Source: Flavobacteriia bacterium (lineage in GTDB: Bacteria; Bacteroidota; Bacteroidia; Flavobacteriales; Flavobacteriaceae). Taken from it: a DNA stretch of 6,485 nucleotides. Positions 1-5,789 of the stretch are shown here, one piece after another. A program made the translations under genes and the position numbers. The stretch spans positions 1-6,485 of the forward strand of contig QNYL01000177.1 of NCBI GenBank assembly GCA_003973375.1, written 5' to 3'. Position 1 is the first letter of the stretch; each line of letters opens with the position of its first letter. The notes beneath the pieces were generated by a model. It was not told the DNA's origin. It did not search any database and saw nothing but the letters and a program-made list of their open reading frames with translations.

Positions 1-1319
1 GAGTCTTTATTAAGGATAAAGAAGGGCGATCACTAATTTTACACGGAGTAAATGTAAATGCTGATGCCAAGGGAGATTCTCTGCGGGTAGGCTGGCCAAA
101 AAAACAGGATTATGCAGATCTTTCCGAAAAATGGGGATTTAATTTTGTGCGTTATCTGGTATTATGGGATGGAATAGAACCGGTAAAAGGAGAATACGAT
201 CAAGAATATTTTAAAAGAATCAAAGAGCGTCTTGACTGGTGCGAGGAACTGGGTTTAAAGGTAGTGCTTGATATGCATCAGGATCTTTACGCTTTGCGTT
301 ACGGAGGAGACGGAGCTCCTGACTGGGCAATTATTGATGATGGAGAACCTTTTGAAATGCAGACGCCATGGGAGTTGAATTACCGGCAGCCTGCGGTGAT
401 CGCTTCGATAAATAATTTCTGGGATCCATCACGTGGGCATGGCTATCTACAGGATCATTTTATCAAGGCTTATGTAGAATTGGTAAAACAGTTTAAAGAT
501 CATCCGGCTGTGATCGGTTATGATCTGTACAATGAACCTACGATGGTCACTAAAGAAATTTTTTCTTTTGAAGAGCGCTATCTACAGCCTTTTTATGAGA
601 AGTTAATTCCTGCCATCAGAAAGGTTGATAAAGACAAATGGATCTTTTTTGAACCAACGGCTTTGGGTGTAAATCAGGGATTAAGAACAGATCTGGAAGT
701 CTTAAAAGATCCCGGACCCGGAGAACCGCGTCTGGTATATTTTCCGCATTTTTATACTATTGATTACGATACTTACGATCAATATATCGGATTTCCGGTA
801 TTTATCAATAAGTGGGGTGCAAGCCAAAATCATTTTATAAAAAAACAAAAGGCTCCCTTGCTTGTTGGAGAATTCGGGGTAAATCAAACCCGGTCAGATT
901 CGCCTAAATTTATGGATGATGTTTTAACGATGTTTGATAAAACAACAAGCGGCTGGGCTTACTGGGCTTATATGAAAAATGATAGCTGGTCGCCGTTTAA
1001 CGATGATAATTCGAATATCGAGGCCAGACATCTGGTGGTACGCCCTTATCCTAAATGTGTGGCAGGGCATCCGGTAAGTTATGGTTTTGATAATAAAACC
1101 AAAGAATTCTGGCTTGATTTTAAGGTTGATCCAAAAATAGACGCCCCTACGGAGATTTATATTCCGAAACATCACTATCCAAAAGGTTGGGATCTGAAAA
1201 TAGACGGGAAAGAAAACACTTGGAAAACCTTCTTGGATTATAAATCAAGAGTTTTACAGGTCTACAACCCAGAGGGTAAAACAAAAGAATACAAAATTAC
1301 AATCTGGCCAAAAAAATAA
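1..1319 (+). CDS. GH5 glycoside hydrolase, endoglycoceramidase-like (5'-truncated by window edge)
   Basis: The open frame is already running at base 3 and ends at TAA 1317-1319, leaving 438 visible residues. The signal peptide and first residues lie upstream, and the GTG at 147 is an internal Val. Seen (fragment numbering): the N-terminal GH5 barrel strand with LHGVNVNAD; DMHQDLY (His92) followed by a GDGAPDWA loop; YDLYNEP with the acid/base Glu178; YFPHFY (His249); LLVGEFG with the nucleophile Glu290; GWAYWAYM on the last barrel strand. From about residue 345 a ~95-residue beta-rich tail (RPYP, AGHP, EIYIPKHHYP) matches the C-terminal beta-sandwich of endoglycoceramidases. Family knowledge: these retaining enzymes cleave the bond between the oligosaccharide and ceramide of glycosphingolipids and are usually secreted or lipid-anchored. 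The next gene, a GH110 galactosidase, fits a glycolipid or host-glycan role. The substrate could instead be simple glucosyl- or galactosylceramide or a steryl glucoside. GH5 with EGCase architecture is very likely; the exact specificity is inferred. Confidence 0.88.
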   Translation, partial: VFIKDKEGRSLILHGVNVNADAKGDSLRVGWPKKQDYADLSEKWGFNFVRYLVLWDGIEPVKGEYDQEYFKRIKERLDWCEELGLKVVLDMHQDLYALRYGGDGAPDWAIIDDGEPFEMQTPWELNYRQPAVIASINNFWDPSRGHGYLQDHFIKAYVELVKQFKDHPAVIGYDLYNEPTMVTKEIFSFEERYLQPFYEKLIPAIRKVDKDKWIFFEPTALGVNQGLRTDLEVLKDPGPGEPRLVYFPHFYTIDYDTYDQYIGFPVFINKWGASQNHFIKKQKAPLLVGEFGVNQTRSDSPKFMDDVLTMFDKTTSGWAYWAYMKNDSWSPFNDDNSNIEARHLVVRPYPKCVAGHPVSYGFDNKTKEFWLDFKVDPKIDAPTEIYIPKHHYPKGWDLKIDGKENTWKTFLDYKSRVLQVYNPEGKTKEYKITIWPKK

Positions 1320-1478
1320 GAGATTCTTGAAAATTCATTTCTTTTAATAAAAAATCTGGGAACTAATCAGTGTACTGAAAAGCAATAATGCTAACTGCTT
1401 ACGATGATTCTTATTTTATCTTTGTGACACTTTGCGCTTCTTTGAGCAATAGCTGTATCACTAAGAACCGCAAACCTG

Positions 1479-1504
1479 CCCGCCTTTTCACTGTGGTAGG
1501 CGGG
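1479..1504. repeat. GC-rich inverted repeat (interspersed-repeat-like)
   Basis: CCCGCCT (1479-1485) and AGGCGGG (1498-1504) form a perfect 7-bp stem around a 12-nt loop. It is preceded by AACCTGCC (1473-1480), the same word that opens the GC-rich palindrome at the window end (6444-6451). Both are GC islands in AT-rich intergenic DNA, which suggests two degenerate members of one genome-wide repeat family. This is an inference from two copies only. Confidence 0.45.
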
Positions 1505-1526
1505 GAAGACACTGAGTTTCAGAGAA

Positions 1527-1541
1527 AGCTTATCATAAGCT
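1527..1541. repeat. 15-bp odd-centre palindrome
   Basis: AGCTTAT-c-ATAAGCT is a perfect 7+7 palindrome with a one-base centre. The spacer is too short for an RNA hairpin, so a dimeric DNA-binding site or chance is more likely than an RNA structure. It lies 314 bp before the GH110 start, which is far for a classical operator. Confidence 0.3.
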
Positions 1542-1617
1542 ATGAAAACTTAACACCGATTAGTAACAAAACCTGTATAGCAAGTGGCAATCTTATATCA
1601 GTTTTGCCTAATCTCAT

Positions 1618-1645
1618 ACCTGATAGGTTTTATAACTTATCAGGT
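1618..1645. repeat. Strong 12-bp stem, tetraloop hairpin (ACCTGATAGGTT type)
   Basis: ACCTGATAGGTT (1618-1629) pairs with AACTTATCAGGT (1634-1645) around the loop TTAT. That gives 12 pairs, 11 Watson-Crick and one G-T (1626/1637). No long T-run follows on the + strand (CTTTCAAAAA), so it is not a canonical terminator. It resembles the short ACCTG...CAGGT hairpin repeats that I recall being scattered through Bacteroidota intergenic regions. It could act as a transcript 3' end for the GH5 gene, but it sits 300 bp after that stop. Confidence 0.55.
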
Positions 1646-1709
1646 CTTTCAAAAATATCAAAATTTTAATCAGCTTCGTTATTGAATCTTTTTTGGGTTT
1701 TTCAAGGCC

Positions 1710-1724
1710 ACTTTCTTAGAAAGT
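1710..1724. repeat. 15-bp odd-centre palindrome upstream of GH110 gene
   Basis: ACTTTCT-t-AGAAAGT is perfect over 7+7 bases. It ends 130 bp before the GH110 start. Overlapping AAGTA (1721-1725) and TACTT (1733-1737) give an alternative pairing. This is a possible protein-binding dyad; no function can be assigned from the sequence. Confidence 0.3.
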
Positions 1725-1761
1725 ATGATTCTTACTTAATAAAGATCTTGTTTTTCGTTCC

Positions 1762-1803
1762 AAATACCTTTTTTTACAACTTAAATACCTAATATATAAG
1801 GTA
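1762..1803 (+). promoter_or_regulatory. Candidate operator: AAATACCT direct boxes plus inverted half-site
   Basis: AAATACCT occurs at 1762-1769 and again at 1783-1790, a 21-bp period (about two helical turns). The second copy faces an inverted partner, AGGTA at 1799-1803 (AGGTAATT matches the reverse complement at 7 of 8 positions). The cluster lies 52-93 bp before the GH110 start, where an activator or repressor could sit. The regulatory role is an inference from spacing and symmetry in AT-rich DNA. Confidence 0.3.
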
Positions 1804-1854
1804 ATTGATTATTTTTACTCTATTAAATAAATCATATTCACTAATACCCAAAAG

Positions 1855-3675
1855 ATGCTAAAAAAAATATATTCTTTCCTCGTTTTTTTCCTTATGACCT
1901 TTGTAATTAATGCACAGTATCAACCTGTAAAATTAAAAATCATTAGAGCCGCTGATTATGGTATTATTCCCGATACAGGAAAAGATATGGCTCCTCTGCT
2001 AAAAGAGATGTTTAAGAAAAATCCAAAATTTTCTAATCTTAAGCTGGTTTTTCAAAAAGGGAACTATGATCTCTGGCCTGAACATGCTCCGGAAAGAGAA
2101 TATTTTATCAGTAATACTTCTACCGAAAAAGAATGTCCTTCAAAGGTAAAAACCATTGGTTTATTGTTTGAGAATGTAAAAAATCTTACTATTGAAGGGA
2201 ATGATGCACTTTTTATGATGCATGGTAAGATGATTGATTTTGCTATTGATCATTGTGAGAATGTTAAAATGCAGAATTTAGCTTTTGATTATTTCCGGCC
2301 CACCATGTCGGAACTTACTTTTGAAAAGATCTCCGGAGATGAAATTATTGCGAAGATCAATCCTTCCTCTACTTACAGGATCGTAAACGGGAAAATTGAA
2401 TTCTACGGTGAAGGCTGGGTGATGAAACATACTCATGCAATCCTGATAGACCCTAAATTATCAGCTTTTTATTACAGTAAATTTACACCTTTGCTAAGGA
2501 GTAAGGCTACTGAGATAGCTCCATTTAAAGTTAGATTTAAAGGCGATTTTTCTAATACAAATTATAAGGAAGGGGATGTATTAACGGTTAGAGATCCAAT
2601 CAGGGATCAGGTGGGTGCTTTTATCGCTTACAGCAAAAATGTAGTATTGCAGAATGTAAAAATGCACTATATGCACGGGATGGGAATCATCAACCAGTTT
2701 AATGAAAATGTTACTCTGGATAAGGTACTTGTTAAACCGAGAAAGGAAACCGGAAGAAAAATTGCTGCTTTTGCCGATTGTTTTCATTTTTCAGGATGTA
2801 AGGGGCAGATTATCATTGAGAATTGTGAAACGGCAGGCGGACATGATGATGCGATAAATATTCACGGAACACATTTAAAAATAACTGAAAAAATCAATGA
2901 TCATAAGATAAAGCTGCGTTTTATGCATGGTCAGACCTATGGATTGCAGGCTTTCTTTAAAGGAGATACGTTGGACTTTGTTCATCATAAAAGCCTAAAG
3001 ATCTATGGTAGAACAATAGTGAAGAAAGTTAAAAAGTTAAATAACAGAGAGTTGTACATCACATTAACCTCTTCAGTTCCTGAAGGTTTTGAAACAGGTG
3101 ATGTGGTTGAGAATATTACCTGGATTCCATCAGTGATCATTAAGAACAATTACTTTTCCGGCACCAATACCAGAGGAGTTCTTTTAACCACCCGCCGAAA
3201 AGCTGTTATTGAGAACAATACCTTTTTCAGAACCGGAATGCATGCCATCCTGATTGCAGATGATGCCTCAAGCTGGTATGAATCGGGTCCGGTACGGGAT
3301 GTTACGATTAAAGGAAACCGTTTTGTCGATTGTGCTTATAATAATGCTCCTAATAATTATATTATTAATATCTGGCCTGAAAATCATAAGATAATTCCGG
3401 GTTATTATGTTCATGAGCATATTGTTATAGAAGATAATATCTTCGAGACCTTTGATACACCCATCCTAAGAGCAAAGAGTACTAACGGTCTGATTTTTAA
3501 AAATAACAAGATCGTTCAAACCAATACCTTTAAAGATAAAAAAGGAGGCAGGCCTTCATTCTATTTTGAGCGGTGTATAAATGTAGATCTGGAATTACAG
3601 AGTTCAGATTCAGGTAAGTTTGATAAGATCTGGTTACAAAACATGAATTTTGATGATATCAGGATAAAGAAATAA
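1855..3675 (+). CDS. Secreted GH110-family alpha-1,3-galactosidase
   Basis: This is a 606-residue inverting exo-glycosidase of family GH110 (blood-group-B / alpha-Gal type alpha-1,3-galactosidase), which removes terminal alpha-1,3-linked galactose. Seen: a signal peptide (residues 1-20, KK then a hydrophobic core, cleavage after INA before Gln21, no lipobox Cys). Then ADYGIIPDTGKD opens the domain, followed by beta-helix rungs of the N-V-x-I/L-x-N type (about 107-145, 260-295, 317-325, 424-470, 480-495, 521-555). The signature region holds ADCFHFSGC (Asp308) and GGHDDAINIHGTH (Asp331, Asp332). The 23/24-residue spacing matches the three catalytic aspartates I recall from the characterised marine GH110 enzyme. 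No type IX secretion tail is visible, so it is probably periplasmic or released. The start is fixed by the signal peptide; there is no Shine-Dalgarno, as is usual in this phylum. The length fits full-length GH110 proteins. Linear versus fucosylated (B antigen) substrate preference cannot be read from the sequence. Confidence 0.88.
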   Translation: MLKKIYSFLVFFLMTFVINAQYQPVKLKIIRAADYGIIPDTGKDMAPLLKEMFKKNPKFSNLKLVFQKGNYDLWPEHAPEREYFISNTSTEKECPSKVKTIGLLFENVKNLTIEGNDALFMMHGKMIDFAIDHCENVKMQNLAFDYFRPTMSELTFEKISGDEIIAKINPSSTYRIVNGKIEFYGEGWVMKHTHAILIDPKLSAFYYSKFTPLLRSKATEIAPFKVRFKGDFSNTNYKEGDVLTVRDPIRDQVGAFIAYSKNVVLQNVKMHYMHGMGIINQFNENVTLDKVLVKPRKETGRKIAAFADCFHFSGCKGQIIIENCETAGGHDDAINIHGTHLKITEKINDHKIKLRFMHGQTYGLQAFFKGDTLDFVHHKSLKIYGRTIVKKVKKLNNRELYITLTSSVPEGFETGDVVENITWIPSVIIKNNYFSGTNTRGVLLTTRRKAVIENNTFFRTGMHAILIADDASSWYESGPVRDVTIKGNRFVDCAYNNAPNNYIINIWPENHKIIPGYYVHEHIVIEDNIFETFDTPILRAKSTNGLIFKNNKIVQTNTFKDKKGGRPSFYFERCINVDLELQSSDSGKFDKIWLQNMNFDDIRIKK

Positions 3676-3693
3676 TATAGTTTATAAACTATA
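3676..3693. repeat. 18-bp perfect palindrome immediately after the GH110 stop
   Basis: TATAGTTTATAAACTATA starts at the base after the TAA (3673-3675). It is self-complementary over all 18 bases but entirely weak in pairing and lacks a T-run. It may mark or stabilise the 3' end of the GH110 mRNA, or bind a protein; a strong intrinsic terminator is unlikely. Confidence 0.4.
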
Positions 3694-3714
3694 AAAGAAA
3701 TCTCACAATAATAA

Positions 3715-3888
3715 TACTTCTGTTGGATCTCCTTTATAGGAATTGATCAGGAGATCCGGTTGTTCTTTAGAAATAATCCCGGATCAATTACCGATGAGAA
3801 AGGAAATCAGTATCCTTTACAATCAAAGATATCCGGAACGGTAAAACTTAAAAAAGACAAACCCACTACAATCTTGATCAATTTCTAG
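3715..3888 (+). pseudogene. C-terminal remnant of an unidentified protein gene
   Basis: A frame opens after TAA 3712-3714 and runs 57 codons to TAG 3886-3888 without any ATG. From about 3742 it reads like genuine protein: IDQEIRLFFRNN, GSITDEKGNQYPLQSKISG, then TVKLKKDKPTTILINF and stop. The D-x-x-G-N-x-Y and terminal P-T-T-I-L-I-N-F pattern resembles the last strands of an Ig-like beta-sandwich, but I do not recognise the family. It shares the reading frame of the GH110 gene but is separated from it by several stops, so it is unlikely to be that enzyme's lost tail. The 9-bp inverted repeat GGATCTCCT / AGGAGATCC (3725-3733, 3749-3757) lies at its start and may be a later insertion or a hairpin. 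A truncated gene left by a deletion is the simplest reading. Confidence 0.5.
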
Positions 3889-3917
3889 AGAGACCGGTCA
3901 AAAAGAGTGGGTAATAA

Positions 3918-3943
3918 GATCAATTGTAAGCTTTAAATTGATT
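3918..3943 (-). terminator. Probable weak terminator of tnaA (possibly bidirectional)
   Basis: GATCAATT (3918-3925) pairs with AATTGATT (3936-3943), eight pairs with one G-T at the base, around a loop containing AAGCTT. It overlaps the tnaA stop codon (3942-3944). Read on the minus strand it is followed by TTATTA, and CTTTTT appears further on. A second inverted pair, ACCCACT (3861-3867) / AGTGGGT (3906-3912), lies just beyond. The position between converging genes supports termination, but the stem is AT-rich and the U-tract imperfect. Confidence 0.35.
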
Positions 3944-5318
3944 ATATCTTTTCAAATTTTACAGTGAAATGTCGCATGATAGGCGCTTCATCTATAATTC
4001 TGTATCCTGATTTCGCTTCGGCTCTGGAATCATAAATATTCTTTAAAACCGCTGCGATATATTCCATATGGTTATGGGTATAGGTTCTGCGCGGTATGGC
4101 CAGCCTTACCAGTTCCAGTTCCGGATACCGGTTCTTTCTTGTAAAAGGATCCCGGTCGGCAAGTACGGTGCCGATCTCAACCCCTCTTATGCCGCCAACA
4201 ATATACAGCTCAATAGCCAGTGCCTGAGCACGGTATTCATCTCTGGGGATGGTAGGAACAAATTTATTGGCATCGATAAAGATAGCATGCCCGCCAATAG
4301 GATGTTGTACCGGAACATTGTATTCAATAAGTTTATTTCCCAGATAAGTAACCTGTTTTATTCTGCTTTCCAGATAATCAAATTCGGTAGCTTCATCAAG
4401 GCCCACGGCAAGTGCCGCCATGTCTCTTCCACTCATTCCGCCATAGGTGATAAAACCTTCATACATGATATTAAAAACAGTAGCCTTTTTAAAGATTTCT
4501 TCATCATTTAGGGCAATAAAACCTCCCATATTGACAAGACCGTCCTTTTTTGAGCTCATGGTCATACCATCGCCATACGAGAACATTTTTTTAGCAATCT
4601 CTTTGATGGTTTTTTTCTGATAACCTTTTTCGCGCATTTTTACGAAATAAGCATTTTCAGCAAAACGGGCAGAGTCAAAAAGCAGAGGTACTTTGTATTT
4701 TTTACATATTTTAGATACGGCCTTTACATTTTCCATAGAAACGGGCTGACCTCCCGAACTGTTGTTGGTTATGGTTATGATGACAAAAGGAATTTTTTCA
4801 ACAGGGTTTTCATCAAAGACCTTTTGTAGTTTTTTCAGATCTACATTCCCTTTAAAAGGATGCATATTTTCGGTATCAAAAGCTTCATCAATGGTACAGT
4901 CAACAGCTGTGGCCTTTCTGAATTCTATATGTCCTTTTGTAGTATCGAAATGAGAATTTCCAGGAACGATATCTCCTTCTTTAACCAAAACGGAGAACAG
5001 TACATTTTCAGCAGCTCTTCCCTGATGTGTGGGCAGGAAATATTTAAAACCGGTAATTTTTTGAACGGTCTCCTTTAATTTCAGAAAAGACTGTGATCCG
5101 GCATAACTTTCATCGCCTTCCATTAGCGCGCCCCATTGTTTATCGCTCATAGCACCTGTTCCGGAGTCGGTTAGCAGGTCGATATAAACCTTATCGGAAG
5201 ATAAATTGAAAAGGTTATAATGCGCTTCCTTGATCCATTGTTTTCTTTGTTGAGGCGTTGATCTTTTGATGGATTCCACCATTTTGATCTTATAGGGTTC
5301 TGCATAGGGTAATTTCAT
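3942..5318 (-). CDS. tnaA: Tryptophanase (L-tryptophan indole-lyase)
   Basis: This is a 458-residue, cytosolic PLP enzyme that splits L-tryptophan into indole, pyruvate and ammonia. Seen along the protein: YIDLLTDSGTGAMSD (45-59), GDESYAG (68-74), PTHQGR (96-101), TNNSSGGQPVS (184-194), DSARFAENAYF (Asp215, Arg218 near PLP), MSSKKDG with the PLP-binding Lys258, YGGMSGRDM, and RHFTVKF near the end. The sister enzyme tyrosine phenol-lyase is excluded by three pocket positions. Asp125 (FDTT) replaces TPL Thr124, Ile382 (VEIG) replaces TPL Arg381, and His450 (MRHF) replaces TPL Phe448; all three are tryptophanase-like. Length and both ends match the family. The ATG at 5318 fits the family N-terminus (LPYAEPYKIK). 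It is monocistronic here: no permease gene follows, unlike the enteric tnaAB operon. It converges with the GH110 gene and diverges from the TPR gene. Indole output would fit indole-positive Chryseobacterium/Elizabethkingia. Confidence 0.96.
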   Translation of the reverse strand: MKLPYAEPYKIKMVESIKRSTPQQRKQWIKEAHYNLFNLSSDKVYIDLLTDSGTGAMSDKQWGALMEGDESYAGSQSFLKLKETVQKITGFKYFLPTHQGRAAENVLFSVLVKEGDIVPGNSHFDTTKGHIEFRKATAVDCTIDEAFDTENMHPFKGNVDLKKLQKVFDENPVEKIPFVIITITNNSSGGQPVSMENVKAVSKICKKYKVPLLFDSARFAENAYFVKMREKGYQKKTIKEIAKKMFSYGDGMTMSSKKDGLVNMGGFIALNDEEIFKKATVFNIMYEGFITYGGMSGRDMAALAVGLDEATEFDYLESRIKQVTYLGNKLIEYNVPVQHPIGGHAIFIDANKFVPTIPRDEYRAQALAIELYIVGGIRGVEIGTVLADRDPFTRKNRYPELELVRLAIPRRTYTHNHMEYIAAVLKNIYDSRAEAKSGYRIIDEAPIMRHFTVKFEKI

Positions 5319-5472
5319 AAAATATGATTTTTGGTTAAAATTGAAAAGTTGAATTGTTGTATGGCTTGCCTGGAATATGAGAGAGACAGATGTCTATCGC
5401 ATAGGGCATTTGATATTCTGGAAGATGTTGTGTGCAGTGGGTTGTTGCATCATGGTCAGAATTAAATCTTAT
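5319..5472 (-). promoter_or_regulatory. tnaA leader with two overlapping small ORFs
   Basis: If transcription starts just after the -7 box at 5473-5480, tnaA has a leader of roughly 145-150 nt. It contains two small minus-strand ORFs. One of 19 codons spans 5453-5394 (starts MMQQPTAHNIFQN). One of 24 codons spans 5409-5335 (starts MPYAIDICLSHIPG) and stops 16 nt before the tnaA ATG. They overlap by 16 nt. Neither contains Trp, so this is not an enteric tnaC-type leader peptide. Translation of either ORF is unproven; a long leader before a catabolic gene leaves room for attenuation. Confidence 0.3.
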
Positions 5473-5480
5473 CAAAAATA
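5473..5480 (-). promoter_or_regulatory. Candidate -7 promoter element for tnaA
   Basis: On the minus strand, TATTTTTG (5480 to 5473) matches the Bacteroidota -7 consensus TAnnTTTG exactly. No TTG lies at the expected ~20-bp spacing upstream (only TTC words), so the -33 half is poor. That could mean activator dependence, which would suit an inducible catabolic gene. It lies about 155 bp from the tnaA start. Confidence 0.4.
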
Positions 5481-5534
5481 AAGTTTTTTTTAGAAATGGA
5501 ATGAGAACCCGTGTTATTTTTTACGAAAATCTTT

Positions 5535-5785
5535 ATTCAAAAACATTGTTGTCCGATAAAACCATTAAACACGTCTTAAAATCTATGCAATTAAAGGGTA
5601 ATTGGACTTTAAAAAAACTTTAACTTACTTTTTTAATCGGATGAATTGCTCATCAAAGATTTCTTTACCTCCTGTCCTAAAGGAAGTAAATCATTGATAA
5701 TCAATTCATCCTTTAGGATAAGAGGCGAAAATTGGTTATCAGTGATTTACATATTAAAGTTTATCGGACAACAGTAATTCAAAAA
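5535..5785. mobile_element. MITE-like non-autonomous element with terminal inverted repeats and 9-bp direct repeats
   Basis: TGTTGTCCGATAAA (5547-5560) recurs as its exact reverse complement at 5760-5773, 14 of 14 bases. Allowing mismatches, the ends extend to 17 bp with 15 matches (5544-5560 / 5760-5776). Outside each end, at the same 3-base offset from the perfect core, lies the identical 9-mer ATTCAAAAA (5535-5543 and 5777-5785), as expected for a target-site duplication. The element proper is therefore about 233 bp (5544-5776). It carries no transposase or credible ORF and has a long hairpin in the middle (5639-5711). Such a structure fits a MITE or internally deleted IS mobilised in trans by an IS whose family makes 9-bp duplications. 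It lies between the divergent tnaA and TPR-gene promoters. The A-rich duplication could be partly fortuitous. Confidence 0.55.
5639..5711. repeat. 73-nt long imperfect hairpin inside the MITE-like element
   Basis: GGATGAATTG (5639-5648) pairs perfectly with CAATTCATCC (5702-5711). Pairing then continues inward in strict register with only single mismatches: ATCAA/TTGAT (5652-5656 / 5694-5698), GATTT/AAATC (5658-5662 / 5688-5692), then TT/AA (5665-5666 / 5684-5685). About 25 of the first 30 positions pair without any bulge, around a loop near 5670-5680. Such a long in-register palindrome is not expected by chance and could form on either strand. Confidence 0.6.
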
Positions 5786-5789
5786 TACA

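Larger units (their letters stand above)
1320..1854. other. 535-bp intergenic region rich in small inverted repeats, no convincing gene
   Basis: No credible protein is encoded here. The only sizeable frame (1388-1669 +, 93 codons) has unconvincing composition and runs through several palindromes. The stretch holds three TTTG words exactly 10 bp apart (1421, 1431, 1441), a GC-rich hairpin (1479-1504), two 15-bp odd-centre palindromes (1527-1541, 1710-1724), an imperfect stem (CAAAAC at 1567-1572 with GTTTTG at 1601-1606), a strong hairpin (1618-1645) and AAATACCT boxes (1762-1803). I found no perfect TAnnTTTG promoter with a TTG partner close to the GH110 start. TATCTTTG at 1417-1424 matches the -7 consensus but has no -33 partner and lies 430 bp from the gene. 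The region is best read as a patchwork of interspersed repeats plus the upstream region of the GH110 gene. Confidence 0.6.

Noticed and set aside
147..149. GTG as a start codon for the GH5 gene
   Set aside because: The frame is open back to base 3 and encodes the conserved N-terminal GH5 segment (LHGVNVNAD, WGFNFVRY), so this is an internal Val codon.
1388..1669. 93-codon + strand frame in the GH5-GH110 gap
   Set aside because: It has no recognisable motif, no promoter or ribosome-binding context, and its sequence is largely made of the palindromes and hairpins listed for this gap.
3741..3943. GATCAATT repeated four to five times (3741 inverted, 3782, 3876, 3918, 3936 near-match)
   Set aside because: Spacing is irregular, two copies lie in the coding remnant and two form the terminator stem. 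A chance cluster in AT-rich DNA is enough to explain it.
4068..4511. 147-codon + strand frame inside tnaA
   Set aside because: It is the antisense shadow of a clearly conserved tryptophanase. The smaller + frames at 4762-5078 are rejected for the same reason.
3942..5318. Tyrosine phenol-lyase instead of tryptophanase
   Set aside because: Asp125, Ile382 and His450 occupy the positions that are Thr, Arg and Phe in tyrosine phenol-lyase.
5335..5453. Classical TnaC-type leader peptide
   Set aside because: Neither small ORF contains tryptophan or a TnaC-like WFNID segment.
5432..5623. 63-codon + strand frame in the tnaA/TPR intergenic region
   Set aside because: It crosses the antisense of the tnaA promoter and leader and the left end of the MITE-like element, and its composition is not protein-like.
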